A stretch of 11,604 bases of DNA from CAYSBK01 sp964429265 (GCA_964429265.1 CAYSBK010000070.1:1-11604), one strand, 5' to 3'. Shown: positions 1 through 8,094, counted from the stretch's first letter. Program-made: numbers and translations. Notes: generated by a model not told the origin, from the sequence alone.

Positions 1-1
1 C

Positions 2-316
2 GCCAGAAAGACCGGCCAGCTCGACGTGCTGGAAACGGTCTTCCCCCAGGCCCTGTGCATATCGGCCAGGACCGGCTTCGGCATCGAAGCGCTGACCGCC
101 GCGGTGATGGAAAGATACAAAGGTGCGGAGGTCCACCTGCTGGTTTCCACAACCCAATCGGACGGCAGGATACAGGGCTTTCTGCGGGCCTGCGGAATAA
201 TCCTCGATGAAAAGTACTGCGACGGTATGGTCCTGATCGACGCCCGACTCGGACGCAACCAGCTTGCCCAGCTCCATAAACTCTCACCGGCCAGCGTCGA
301 AATCGTCCGGGTCTGA
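2..316 (+). CDS. hflX: GTPase HflX, C-terminal part (5' end outside window)
   Basis: The frame is open from the left edge and stops at TGA 314-316, giving about 104 residues of a larger protein. It begins in the last part of a TRAFAC-class G domain: the stretch ISARTGFGIEAL (near base 59) is the G5 motif (SA-K/R-x-G) that contacts the guanine base. After it comes the small HflX C-terminal domain, recognisable by the pattern 'DG..I.A.L......L' near the end. HflX proteins bind 50S/70S ribosomes and split stalled or hibernating ribosomes using GTP. The Walker A motif, switch regions and N-terminal domain lie outside the window and cannot be checked. A GTG at 26 is in frame but internal to the domain, so it is not the start. 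HflX is more likely than another Obg/Era-type GTPase because of the tail after G5. Confidence 0.82.
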   Translation, partial: ARKTGQLDVLETVFPQALCISARTGFGIEALTAAVMERYKGAEVHLLVSTTQSDGRIQGFLRACGIILDEKYCDGMVLIDARLGRNQLAQLHKLSPASVEIVRV

Positions 317-601
317 CCTTCCGCCGCCGCCCGTCCCATAAACCCCGCGGACCGCTCGGCCGGTCTCGGCCACGCCCTTGCCGACGCCAATCCCGCCAGG
401 CCGCTATCGCCCGGCCGGGCCCCGCCCAGCACAGCGCATTGCGGCACGGGCACCTCCATACAAGTTCGCCGGCTCGCCGTGCCGCCCGCGCCGGCGGTTC
501 GTAACCCGAACTGCCAACGTGCTTATTATGGGAAGCACATCGCCTGCGCCGATCGCTGCACCGCCGACCGCCGAAACGGCCCGCAATAAGGGCAGCGGCG
601 T

Positions 602-630
602 TTGGGAGTAGCATCTGCGTTTCATATATT
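602..630 (+). promoter_or_regulatory. Candidate sigma70-type promoter of the pilus operon
   Basis: TTGGGA (602-607) and TATATT (625-630) are separated by 17 bases, the optimal spacing for a -35/-10 pair. The -10 matches TATAAT at 5 of 6 positions and the -35 matches TTGACA at 4 of 6. It lies in the only AT-rich stretch of the gap and points at pilM. Transcription would start near 637 and give a leader of about 135 bases. No start-site data exist, and sigma preferences in this organism are unknown. Confidence 0.35.
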
Positions 631-720
631 TTACTTGGTACGACGGTTGTGACCGGCTCGGACGTAAAAGCACCAATCGCCCTAATGCCGGTGCCGGCCC
701 GGAACGATTACTTCTGTAAC

Positions 721-755
721 GGTTGCGGGCAAATGCCGAGCCGCAGGCAGCAGCC
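721..755 (+). promoter_or_regulatory. Potential leader hairpin upstream of pilM
   Basis: GGTTGC (721-726) can pair with GCAGCC (750-755) through one G-U pair. GGC/GCC (728-730 with 735-737) can form a small inner stem, or alternatively GCGG (725-728) can pair with CCGC (741-744). The hairpin ends about 11 bases before the purine-rich ribosome-binding sequence at 766-771, so it could affect pilM translation. It was found by eye, and such stems are common in GC-rich DNA. Confidence 0.2.
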
Positions 756-772
756 ATTCTGCGCCGGAAAGT

Positions 773-1762
773 ATGGATATGGTGTGGTTTCTAAAAAAAC
801 GGGCAAGCACGGCGGTTCCCTTTCTGGGTGGCATCTCCAGGTGCCGCCCTATCGGCGTCGACATCAGCGAGCACGCTATCAGAATGGCCCAGCTTGCCGA
901 TAACGGCAGGACCACCTTGCTGTTTGCAGGCGACGTACGCAATCGCCCATCCGACGTCGCCCCGGGCAGCACCACCTGGCAACGCTGGGCGATAGACGCT
1001 ATATGCCGCTCCACCTCGAACGGCAGGTTCCGAGGCCGAAAGGTCGTGGCTTCCATACCCGCCGGCGACCTGGTCATCGACCACGTCAAGGTACCCGGCG
1101 CCGAAAAATGCAACGACCTCCAGAAGCTTTACCAGGCGGTCGTTTCCAAAATCAAGTCGAAGCTGCCGTGCCAGCCACAGCAGGCCATAATCAAGTACGT
1201 CCCCACCGAGCAGGACAACCTGCTGGTAACCGCCTGTGACCGACAGATAGTTGAGCGACACCTGGCCATCTACGAGCAGGCAGACCTGGTCATCGAGGCT
1301 ATGTGCGTCTGGTACGAGGCCGTCGCAAACAGCTATGCAAAGTTTTTCGGCAGACGCAAGACCGACCTCGACGCCGTCGTGCTGCTGGTGCAGACCGACA
1401 ACTGCCGCACCAACGTTGTGATATGCCGACACAAGAAGGTCCTGTTCGCCAGGTCAATCAATATAGGCCCGGACGAATTACACGACGAACAGGTGATCTC
1501 CAGACTGGTTATGGAGCTGTCGCAGTGCAGGCGCCAGTTCTACTCGATGTACACGAACGCCCACATAGAGAGGCTCATCTTTCTTTGCGGACAGGCGCTG
1601 GCCAAGGATACCTGCGCCGCCGTGGCAAGGCAGCTCGAAATGCCGGCGCAGGTCGGCGATTGCCTGGCGGCGGTGCAGTGCCGCGATCCGGAACAGGTCG
1701 GCATCGACAGGAGAAACTGCCGGCTCGACTGGACAACCGCCTTCGGGCTGAGCCTGGCCTGA
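773..1762 (+). CDS. pilM: PilM-like actin-fold ATPase of the type IV pilus
   Basis: A 329-residue cytoplasmic protein, close to the usual PilM length of about 350. It shows the actin/FtsA-like fold: the phosphate-1 loop GVDISEHAIRMAQL at residues 28-41, a strand-rich segment VVASIPAGDLVIDHVKVP near 91-108, and the adenosine-side motif FLCGQALAKD near 270, followed by a VGD-type turn. PilM binds the cytoplasmic N-terminal peptide of PilN and links the PilB/PilT/PilC motor to the PilNO complex. First gene of a nine-gene operon, 54 bases before pilN. Start choice: the purine run GGAAAG (766-771) is only 1 base from ATG 773 but 7 bases from the in-frame ATG at 779, so 779 (protein beginning MVWFLKK) may be the true start. 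The family call is based on fold motifs and on the pilN/pilO genes that follow. Confidence 0.85.
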   Translation: MDMVWFLKKRASTAVPFLGGISRCRPIGVDISEHAIRMAQLADNGRTTLLFAGDVRNRPSDVAPGSTTWQRWAIDAICRSTSNGRFRGRKVVASIPAGDLVIDHVKVPGAEKCNDLQKLYQAVVSKIKSKLPCQPQQAIIKYVPTEQDNLLVTACDRQIVERHLAIYEQADLVIEAMCVWYEAVANSYAKFFGRRKTDLDAVVLLVQTDNCRTNVVICRHKKVLFARSINIGPDELHDEQVISRLVMELSQCRRQFYSMYTNAHIERLIFLCGQALAKDTCAAVARQLEMPAQVGDCLAAVQCRDPEQVGIDRRNCRLDWTTAFGLSLA

Positions 1763-1788
1763 CGGCCGGCGGGAACCGGTCCGCCGTC
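1761..1788 (+). other. Intercistronic hairpin between pilM and pilN
   Basis: Two overlapping strong stems can form just after the pilM stop: CGGCGG (1767-1772) with CCGCCG (1781-1786), loop of 8 bases, or GACGGC (1761-1766) with GCCGTC (1783-1788). No T run follows, so it is not an intrinsic terminator. It could slow decay or polymerase between pilM and pilN, or have no role. Confidence 0.3.
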
Positions 1789-1816
1789 GATGGGCCGCTT
1801 TAAGAGGTAGCAAAAA

Positions 1817-2527
1817 ATGGCGAACATAAACTTTGTACCGGACGATTATATCCAAAACAACGAGTCCAACCGCACGAACATAATGTACCTTGTTCTGCTG
1901 CTGGTGGTGATGGCCGCCCTGGGCGGGTCCTTTGTAACGATAAAAATCCGACAGCACGCCATAAGGGCCAAGGAGCAACTGGTCAACGCCAAGCTCGCCC
2001 GGGCCCAGCAGGCCATCGCCCAGTTCGAGCAACTCCAGGCAAAACGTGCGGCGATGATGAAAACCGCGCTGACCACCGCCGAGCTTCTCGAGGCGGTCCC
2101 CAAGAGCGTGCTGCTGGCATCGCTGACCAACAACCTGCCGGTCGGTGTGTCCCTGCTGGAGCTTAAGCTGCTCCAGAAGCAGCCGCAGCAGCATCGCACC
2201 GCCACCGCCGCCACCACAAAGTACAAGCAGGCCAAGGCCGCCAAGGACAACCAGCCCGCCGTCTCGCCGGAAAAGCTGCTGGAAACCCACATCGACATCG
2301 AGGGACTGGCACCGAGTGACAGGCAGGTGGCGGCATACATCGAGGCGCTCGACTCCTCGAGCCTGCTGGACAAGGTCAGCCTCGTTGAATCGAAAGAGTA
2401 CAAAATCGACGACACCGTGTTCAGGAGATTCAAGCTCAAGGCGATGCTTGCCAAGCAGATTGAACTGACCAAGGCAGAGATTGAGAAAATCCGCGCAAGG
2501 GCGATGAAACACACCCGGACATTTTGA
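1817..2527 (+). CDS. pilN: PilN-like pilus alignment protein
   Basis: A 236-residue inner-membrane protein. The N-terminus ANINFVPDDYI (residues 2-12) is a version of the IN-hydrophobic-hydrophobic-P peptide by which PilN docks into PilM. One membrane span follows at about residues 22-42, then a charged Ala/Gln/Lys coiled-coil stretch (about 45-85), and a periplasmic ferredoxin-like region in which the conserved strand 'IDIEGLAPSDRQVAAYIEAL' can be recognised. A Lys/Ala/Gln/Thr-rich insert near residues 122-155 is probably a disordered loop, and an unusually charged helix closes the C-terminus (about 210-236). The start is supported by GAGGT at 1804-1808, 8 bases ahead of the ATG. The gene lies between pilM and pilO in canonical order. 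It would form a heterodimer with PilO in the periplasm. Confidence 0.85.
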   Translation: MANINFVPDDYIQNNESNRTNIMYLVLLLVVMAALGGSFVTIKIRQHAIRAKEQLVNAKLARAQQAIAQFEQLQAKRAAMMKTALTTAELLEAVPKSVLLASLTNNLPVGVSLLELKLLQKQPQQHRTATAATTKYKQAKAAKDNQPAVSPEKLLETHIDIEGLAPSDRQVAAYIEALDSSSLLDKVSLVESKEYKIDDTVFRRFKLKAMLAKQIELTKAEIEKIRARAMKHTRTF

Positions 2528-2589
2528 GCCTTGCCGCCCAGGCCGATACCAAAAGTCGCTGCCGAAGATAAAGATAATGAGGTGTAACG

Positions 2590-3126
2590 ATGAACAGCAC
2601 CATCAGAAAAGTCGTCTTCTTCATACTGCTGGTCGCGGTCACGTGCGTGGCCTATCAGTTTATGATAAAGCCGGCCAACAAGAACCTCGCAAAGCAGAAG
2701 GCCGAGGTGCAGACGAAACTTGCCAAGCTCAGCGAGTTCGAGCGGGCCACGTCCGCCGCAAAGGACCTCAGCAAGCAGCTCCAGGAGCTCCAGGACGCCA
2801 TAGCATTCTTCGAAAGCAAGGTGCCGCCGACCAGCGAGATAGACAAGGTCCTTCGGGACATCACCGTCATAACGGAAAAGCAGGCACTGACACCCAAAAC
2901 CATACGTACGCTGGCAAGAAAAGACAACAGCGGCTACGTGGAACAACCCCTGAGGATGAAGCTGGTGGGGGACTTCAAGTCCTTCTACGCGTTCCTGCTT
3001 GAACTGGAAAAACTACCGCGAATTATGAAAATCCGCGAGCTGGACCTCAAAAAGCTGCCGGACCAGGAAGGCCAGATATCAACAGATTTTATCGTCAGCA
3101 TCTTCTTCCAGAATACCAGCGGATAG
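2590..3126 (+). CDS. pilO: PilO-like pilus alignment protein
   Basis: A 178-residue protein with a very short cytoplasmic tail (MNSTIRK), one membrane span at residues 8-26, a coiled coil at about 28-75 (NLAKQKAEVQTKL, KQLQELQDAI) and a small alpha/beta periplasmic domain. That domain includes the pattern 'PLRMKLVGDFKSFYAFLLELEKLPRIMKIRELDL', which matches the PilO ferredoxin-like fold (GxFxxxxxFLxxLxxLPRI). PilO pairs with PilN and contacts PilP-type proteins in the periplasm. GAGGTG at 2579-2584 sits 5 bases before the ATG. An upstream ATG at 2577 is in another frame and encodes a shadow. Length and gene order are typical. Identification is secure at family level. Confidence 0.88.
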   Translation: MNSTIRKVVFFILLVAVTCVAYQFMIKPANKNLAKQKAEVQTKLAKLSEFERATSAAKDLSKQLQELQDAIAFFESKVPPTSEIDKVLRDITVITEKQALTPKTIRTLARKDNSGYVEQPLRMKLVGDFKSFYAFLLELEKLPRIMKIRELDLKKLPDQEGQISTDFIVSIFFQNTSG

Positions 3127-3174
3127 GCCCCGGCAGCACGGCCACAGTCGCAGTGTAAACTCAGGAGATATGCG

Positions 3175-3825
3175 ATGCTTTCTTTTTGGAAAGATGAGAA
3201 CCCAGGCGAATTGACCGCCCAAACCGGCGGCGACCAGCAACAGCAGTTTCTGACCGTCGCGTCCCGCGCCAAGAAGGTCCGCCGTACAACCTGCCTTCTG
3301 GTGGTGCTGTTTGCCGCGGGGCTGCTATGCCTGCTGTTTATGATAAAAACGGCCACGCCCCGACAGACCGAAGCCGGCACCGCCGACGATACCGAGGCGA
3401 AAATAGAATCCGCCCTGAGTCGCCTCACCGGCATCAAGGCCGAGATCTTCTCGAAAATGGACGGTATAGTCAGGAAATTCTACGAGTTCTCCAACGTCCA
3501 GCAGATAAAGGTCGACGAGCTTATCAAGAACCCTTTTGCCCGCGACAGCTTCCTCGAAGCCCTTGACGAGCCCGTACCCGACAAACCCGTCGATCTCGCC
3601 GCGACCAGGAGGCGACAGGCTCAGCAACTGGCAAAGGACCTCCGACTGTCAAGCATAATCCGCTCCGAGCAGGGCAACTGCTGTATGATAAACAACAGGC
3701 TCTGCTACACCAATGATACCATCAACGGCTTCCGAGTGGCCGCCATAAACGAGGATTCCGTCGTGCTGCAGTGGGGCGACAACCAGTCCGAACCGGTTAC
3801 AATCGTTTTGAAATTATCACAATGA
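3175..3825 (+). CDS. One-span periplasmic protein, GspB/GspC/PilP-like
   Basis: A 216-residue protein in the place PilP holds in pilMNOP operons. It has a cytoplasmic tail of about 37 residues, one hydrophobic span at about 38-57, a linker and helix (80-115), and a C-terminal all-beta domain (about 150-216). That domain reads 'LRLSSIIRS...MINNRLCYTNDTINGFRVAAINEDSVVLQWGD...TIVLKL', the pattern of the homology-region (HR)/PilP/GspB fold that binds secretins. PilP itself is a lipoprotein. No lipobox is evident here (the residues before the Cys in the span are G-L-L), so the topology is that of GspC/GspB. Three Cys in the HR-like domain (CC and C, near 173-182) could form a disulphide. AGGAG at 3163-3167 precedes ATG 3175 by 7 bases. 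Its stop overlaps the pilB start (ATGA). Function as the link from PilNO to a secretin is inferred. Confidence 0.6.
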   Translation: MLSFWKDENPGELTAQTGGDQQQQFLTVASRAKKVRRTTCLLVVLFAAGLLCLLFMIKTATPRQTEAGTADDTEAKIESALSRLTGIKAEIFSKMDGIVRKFYEFSNVQQIKVDELIKNPFARDSFLEALDEPVPDKPVDLAATRRRQAQQLAKDLRLSSIIRSEQGNCCMINNRLCYTNDTINGFRVAAINEDSVVLQWGDNQSEPVTIVLKLSQ

Positions 3826-5678
3826 AGCTACGCATCGGATTCGACAAAAAGAAAAACGGCTCCGCGGCCGCCGGCCGTTCGGGCCACGGCCAGGAAGAAG
3901 AAATAGCCGGCCTGAGCGAGCTGTACGTCCCGCAGGACAGCTTCGAAGCGCCCCAGCGCGACGTCGTAGACGTGCTGCTGGAAATGCAGAAAATCACCGC
4001 CGACCAGCACCGCCAGGTCCGCCAGCAGCAGTCCGAAAGGCCCGGCTCGGACCCCGCCGTGTTGCTGCTCAAGGCCCAGATGTGCACCCCCGACGACGTG
4101 CTGATGGCCAAGGCGGAACTTTGCGGGCTGGAATTTCGACAAATCTCGCCCCAGGACGTCGACAAACAGGCATTTGAAAAACTCGACGTCGAATTCATAA
4201 AAAGCAGCTTTGTCTGTCCAATCGCCACAGACAACGACACCCTCGTCGTTGCAACCTGCGAGCCGACCAACGTATTCGCCCTGGACGATGCCAGAAGGCA
4301 AACAGGTATGGAGCTGAAGGTCGTCGTCTGCAGCCAGGCCGACATCGAGCATATCTGCCAGGCTATGACCGAGGAAAAATTCGACGACAGCCTCGACGAC
4401 ATCATCAGCGATATGACCGAAATCGAGGTCGTCCAGGACGAACGCGATGAAACCGAAGACCTCGAAAAAATGGCCGGCCGCTCCCCCGTAATCAAGTTCG
4501 TAAACTACCTTATCAGCAACGCGGTCCACGAAGGCGCCAGCGACATCCATATCGAACCCAAGGACAGGTACACCAAAATAAGGTACCGCATTGACGGCGT
4601 GCTCTTCGAAACCAAGCAGGCACCGCTGAAAATGCACCCCGCAATAGTCAGCAGAATAAAAATTATGTCCAACCTCGACATTTCCGAAAGGCGCCTTCCC
4701 CAGGACGGCAAGATTTCCGTACGCCTCGGCGGCAGGGCCGTCGACCTGAGAGTCTCCACCCTGCCTACCAACCACGGCGAAAAGGTCGTCATCCGCGTGC
4801 TCGACAGCCAGTCCATCGTTCGAGGACTTGACAGCCTCGGAATGGAACCCCAGACGATGCAAGCCTTCAGCGACCAGATCAAGCTGCCTCATGGAATCCT
4901 GCTGGTGACCGGACCGACCGGCTCGGGAAAGAGCACAACGCTCTACTCATCCCTCGGCCAGATGGACGGCGAAAGGCTGAACATCTCCACCGTCGAAGAC
5001 CCCGTCGAGTACGAGCTGGATTTCTGCAACCAGGTGCAGGTCAACGAAAAGATAGGCCTGACCTTCGCCGCGGCGCTGAGATGCCTGCTGCGGCAGGACC
5101 CCGACGTAATTATGATCGGCGAAATCCGCGACAACGAAACCGCGCGCATAGCCGTCCAGGCCGCCCTCACCGGACATCTCGTGCTGTCAACCCTGCACAC
5201 AAACGACGCCGCCAGCAGCATCACCAGGCTCGTAAACATAGGCATAGACCCATACCTCATAGCCGCTTCCCTGAACGCCGTCCTTGCCCAGAGACTCGTG
5301 CGAAAGATCTGTCCGAAGTGCAAAGAATTGTACGAAATCCCCGAAAATATGCGAAAGTATGCCACAGCCGCCGGCGTTACGCCGGACGAACTGTTCCACG
5401 GCAAAGGCTGCGACAACTGCCGCAACTCCGGCTACGTCGGACGCGTCGGAATCTACGAGCTGCTCGTCGTCGACGAACAGTTCGCCGACCGGATAAACCA
5501 GGACCCCTCCGTCGCCAATATGCGACAGGCCTTCCGCGAGACCGGCGCGCCAAGCTTGTTCGACGACGGCATCAAAAAGGTAAAACAGGGCCTTACGACC
5601 ATCGAAGAGGTCCTGAGAGTCACCGAAGTGTACGGCAAGACCGAGGAAGAAGCATTCGTGGAAAATATCGGAAACTAA
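3822..5678 (+). CDS. pilB: PilB/GspE-type assembly ATPase
   Basis: A 618-residue hexameric motor ATPase that powers filament extension. Order of parts: a charged tail; a GspE N-terminal domain (about 47-180); a PAS-like N2 domain with ASDIHIEP at 239-246; Walker A GPTGSGKST at 364-372; Asp box STVEDP at 389-394 (catalytic Glu 392); Walker B DVIMIGE at 428-434; His box with H452 and H459; and a zinc-binding four-Cys site C497/C500/C530/C533. The zinc site marks the PilB/GspE branch, as PilT lacks it. All catalytic residues seem intact. The N-terminal domain does not show the RLG motif of c-di-GMP-binding MshEN domains. Start: ATG 3822 overlaps the previous stop as ATGA and has no clear Shine-Dalgarno, so translational coupling is likely. 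A GTG at 3771 would add 17 residues but lies deep inside the upstream gene. Confidence 0.93.
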   Translation: MKLRIGFDKKKNGSAAAGRSGHGQEEEIAGLSELYVPQDSFEAPQRDVVDVLLEMQKITADQHRQVRQQQSERPGSDPAVLLLKAQMCTPDDVLMAKAELCGLEFRQISPQDVDKQAFEKLDVEFIKSSFVCPIATDNDTLVVATCEPTNVFALDDARRQTGMELKVVVCSQADIEHICQAMTEEKFDDSLDDIISDMTEIEVVQDERDETEDLEKMAGRSPVIKFVNYLISNAVHEGASDIHIEPKDRYTKIRYRIDGVLFETKQAPLKMHPAIVSRIKIMSNLDISERRLPQDGKISVRLGGRAVDLRVSTLPTNHGEKVVIRVLDSQSIVRGLDSLGMEPQTMQAFSDQIKLPHGILLVTGPTGSGKSTTLYSSLGQMDGERLNISTVEDPVEYELDFCNQVQVNEKIGLTFAAALRCLLRQDPDVIMIGEIRDNETARIAVQAALTGHLVLSTLHTNDAASSITRLVNIGIDPYLIAASLNAVLAQRLVRKICPKCKELYEIPENMRKYATAAGVTPDELFHGKGCDNCRNSGYVGRVGIYELLVVDEQFADRINQDPSVANMRQAFRETGAPSLFDDGIKKVKQGLTTIEEVLRVTEVYGKTEEEAFVENIGN

Positions 5679-5729
5679 AACACGAATCCGAAGAACCGAT
5701 CGTGACTTTGAAACAGAAGGAGACCGAAA

Positions 5730-6839
5730 ATGGTTGATATAAAGGCAGTGCTCGCCAAGGCGATAGAGACCGAAGCCAGCGACGTCCACATCAACGTCGG
5801 AATGCCGCCCGTGCTGAGAAAAAACACCGAACTGATGGTTACCGATTTCCCGCCCATCAGCAACGAAAATGCCAGGGAAATGGTCCTCTCGATGGTCGGG
5901 CCGGACCGCTTCAAGAAACTCGAAGAAAAGAAAGACCTCGATTTCTCCACGACCATCGACGACGGCCATCGCTTTCGAGTCAACGCCCACTACCAGCGAG
6001 ACACGATAGCAATCTCGTTCAGGGTCATCCCCAACCAGATACCACTGATTGACGACCTGAACCTGCCGCCCATCGTCAGGGAACTGGCCGAACTGCCCAG
6101 GGGCCTGGTCCTGGTTACCGGGCACACCGGCTCGGGCAAAAGTACCACGCTGGCGGCTATGATAGGCCTGATAAACGAAAGGGTCAGCAAACGCATAATC
6201 ACCCTCGAAGACCCCGTCGAGTACGCGCTCGAGAACGATATGTCGATGATCGAGCAGCGCGAGATCGGCGAAGACTGCCCCGACTTCGCCTCGGGCCTCA
6301 GACACGTCCTCCGCCAGGACCCCGACATCATTATGGTCGGCGAAATGCGGGACCTCGAGACCACAAGCTCCACCATCACCGCCGCCGAAACCGGCCACCT
6401 GGTCTTCAGCACTCTCCACACCGTCAACGCCTATCAGACCATCGAGCGTGTCATAGACATTTACCCCGCCGCACAGCAGAACCAGATTCGCACTATGCTT
6501 GCCAACACCCTCCAGGCCGTCATATCGCAGACCCTGTTCAGGCGGGTTGACCAGCCCGGTATGGTGCCCTGCGTAGAGATACTGCTTTGCACCTCGGCGG
6601 TCAGAAACTGCATCCGCGAAAACCGAATCTACGAGATCCCGAACATCATTGAAACCTCCAGAAGAATGGGAATGCAGAATATGGACCATAGTATCGCCGA
6701 AATGTATTCGAAGGGATACCTCGACCGGGAAGAGGCCATCAACCGCTCGCACAACCCCGGAAAAATGGAAAAAATACTGCCGCCCACCCCAGGCGGCGCA
6801 TCAAGCGATGCACGAACAGAGGAAATCACGATCTCCTGA
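5730..6839 (+). CDS. pilT: PilT retraction ATPase
   Basis: A 369-residue motor ATPase that depolymerises the pilus and drives twitching or DNA uptake. Signatures: ASDVHINVG at 16-24, Walker A GHTGSGKST at 131-139, Asp box ITLEDP with Glu 160, Walker B DIIMVGE (199-205), and His box H223/H230. The PilT-specific C-terminal motif AIRNLIRE appears as AVRNCIRE (290-297) and separates it from PilB. There is no four-Cys zinc site, also typical of PilT. Length fits PilT (about 345-370). The last 20 residues (PPTPGGASSDARTEEITIS) look disordered. AAGGAG at 5717-5722 precedes the ATG by 7 bases. It sits between pilB and pilC, so extension and retraction motors are cotranscribed. Its presence argues for a retractable type IV pilus rather than a pure type II secretion system. 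Confidence 0.94.
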   Translation: MVDIKAVLAKAIETEASDVHINVGMPPVLRKNTELMVTDFPPISNENAREMVLSMVGPDRFKKLEEKKDLDFSTTIDDGHRFRVNAHYQRDTIAISFRVIPNQIPLIDDLNLPPIVRELAELPRGLVLVTGHTGSGKSTTLAAMIGLINERVSKRIITLEDPVEYALENDMSMIEQREIGEDCPDFASGLRHVLRQDPDIIMVGEMRDLETTSSTITAAETGHLVFSTLHTVNAYQTIERVIDIYPAAQQNQIRTMLANTLQAVISQTLFRRVDQPGMVPCVEILLCTSAVRNCIRENRIYEIPNIIETSRRMGMQNMDHSIAEMYSKGYLDREEAINRSHNPGKMEKILPPTPGGASSDARTEEITIS

Positions 6840-6888
6840 CGTCCGCGCCGAAGACGCAAGACCACGGCATCCGGAAAGGGCTTGAGCT

Positions 6889-8094
6889 ATGTTTGATAAT
6901 TCGCCAAAACAAACCGGCGCAACCGCAACAGCGCCGCCGGAACCGCCGGGAAACACCCAACCCGCACCCGAGCCTCCGGCCTTTGAATCACCTGCCCAAA
7001 GCCCGAATCAGCACGGCCTGCTCAAGAAGCTCCAGAGCTTCAGAATCGAGGGTGGACCCCGCAGAAAAGACATCCTTAGCTTCACGAACCAGCTGGCCGT
7101 GATGATTCGCGCCGGCATCAGCCTCCAGGACTCCCTCGAATCAATCGCAGACCAGATCGAGAACACAAAGTTCAGGGCGATCGTCCTCGACCTCAAGAAG
7201 CAGATAGAGGAAGGCAAGAGCTTCTCGCAGGCGCTGGCACGTCACGACGACGTCTTCAACAACCTCTACGTCAATATGATCGCCGCCGCCGAGATATCCG
7301 GCTCGCTCAGCAGCATGCTCCAGAAACTCGCCGAGTACCTCGACCAGGAAGCCGAAACCCGTTCCCAGGTAAAAGGCGCAATGGTCTATCCCATTATCCT
7401 GGCCGTTATGGCCGTTGCGGTAACCGTCTTCCTGTTGTGTTTCGTGCTGCCGAGGTTCACCGCAATCTTCAAGGGCAAAGAGCACCTGCTGCCGACCCCC
7501 ACCAAATTGCTGATGGGAAGCAGCGCCTTCCTGATACACTACTGGTTTATTATAGTGCCCTGCCTGGTCACCGCCGTCGCCGGATTCATCTACTTCGTCC
7601 GCACGCACGTCGGCAGGCTCTGGTGGGACAAGACCAAGCTCTCGCTGCCGCTGCTGAAGACACTTTGCCGTAACCTCTACATCACAAGGTGCCTCCACAC
7701 TATGGGTGTGCTCACCAGCGCAGGCGTGCCAATCCTCGATACCATCGCCATAACCGCCCAGATAGCAGGAAATGTCCTCTACAGGGATATGTGGCTCAAA
7801 GTGCAGGAGGAAATCCGCCAGGGAAAGAAAATCGCCGCCAGCCTCGTCGGTTTTTCCCTTATGCCGCCCAACGTCGTCCAGATGATAAGAAGCGGCGAGG
7901 ACTCCGGAACGCTCAGCGATGTCCTCAGGGACGTCTCGGATTTCTACGCCAGGCAGCTCAAGACCGTTATCAAAACCGTAACGTCGATGATCGAACCCTG
8001 TATGATAGTCGCGATGGGTGTACTTGTCGGCTTTATAGCGATGAGCATCATTCTGCCCATTTTCAAGATGTCCAACGCCGTAACAGGCAAATAA
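6889..8094 (+). CDS. pilC: PilC/GspF inner-membrane platform protein
   Basis: A 401-residue polytopic protein that forms the platform on which PilB and PilT act. The first 45 residues are Pro/Ala/Thr/Gln-rich and probably disordered. Two T2SSF domains follow. The first begins near residue 60 (DILSFTNQLAVMIRAGISLQDSLESIA), and the second near 260 (ITRCLHTMGVLTSAGVPILDTI) repeats its FxxxLxxLxxAGxPxxxxL pattern. Three membrane spans are visible at about 168-190, 211-235 and 372-392, the standard GspF topology. The start ATG 6889 is preceded by the purine-rich GGAAAGGG (6872-6879), 9 bases upstream. It lies 49 bases after pilT and 16 bases before the first prepilin gene. Family call is firm. Whether it serves a pilus or secretion is inferred from pilT next door. 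Confidence 0.92.
   Translation: MFDNSPKQTGATATAPPEPPGNTQPAPEPPAFESPAQSPNQHGLLKKLQSFRIEGGPRRKDILSFTNQLAVMIRAGISLQDSLESIADQIENTKFRAIVLDLKKQIEEGKSFSQALARHDDVFNNLYVNMIAAAEISGSLSSMLQKLAEYLDQEAETRSQVKGAMVYPIILAVMAVAVTVFLLCFVLPRFTAIFKGKEHLLPTPTKLLMGSSAFLIHYWFIIVPCLVTAVAGFIYFVRTHVGRLWWDKTKLSLPLLKTLCRNLYITRCLHTMGVLTSAGVPILDTIAITAQIAGNVLYRDMWLKVQEEIRQGKKIAASLVGFSLMPPNVVQMIRSGEDSGTLSDVLRDVSDFYARQLKTVIKTVTSMIEPCMIVAMGVLVGFIAMSIILPIFKMSNAVTGK

Larger units (their letters stand above)
317..772. other. 456-base intergenic region between hflX and the pilus operon
   Basis: No convincing gene was found here. Open frames on both strands (near 378-611 and 404-757) give Arg/Pro/Ala-rich translations typical of noncoding high-GC DNA, and neither has a Shine-Dalgarno sequence. 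A short GC hairpin (358-362 with 367-371, loop GTCT) follows hflX but lacks a T run, so it is at best a weak terminator. The AT-rich island 612-636 is the lowest-GC stretch and carries the promoter candidate listed separately. The last 130 bases can form several hairpins and would be the mRNA leader of the pilus operon. Confidence 0.6.

Noticed and set aside
494..508. tRNA T-arm-like GGTTCGTAACCC
   Set aside because: The flanking bases do not form the T stem, and no acceptor, D or anticodon arms are found around it.
654..700. c-di-GMP-I (GEMM) riboswitch upstream of pilM
   Set aside because: GGACGTAAAAGC resembles part of the core, but the preceding GCAAACC strand, the GNRA-capped stem and the later GCCGGGTTGCC part are not present.
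378..757. Small open frames on both strands in the hflX-pilM gap
   Set aside because: Translations are Arg/Pro/Ala-rich low complexity, there are no ribosome-binding sites, and the - strand frame covers the promoter and leader region.
3771..3821. GTG 3771 as the pilB start
   Set aside because: It would place 17 residues inside the upstream gene with no Shine-Dalgarno. ATG 3822, overlapping the previous stop, is more natural.
5187..6752. Long antisense frame (521 codons) opposite pilB and pilT
   Set aside because: It is a by-product of the C-ending codon bias of the real genes. The sense frames carry complete ATPase motifs, while the antisense product shows none.
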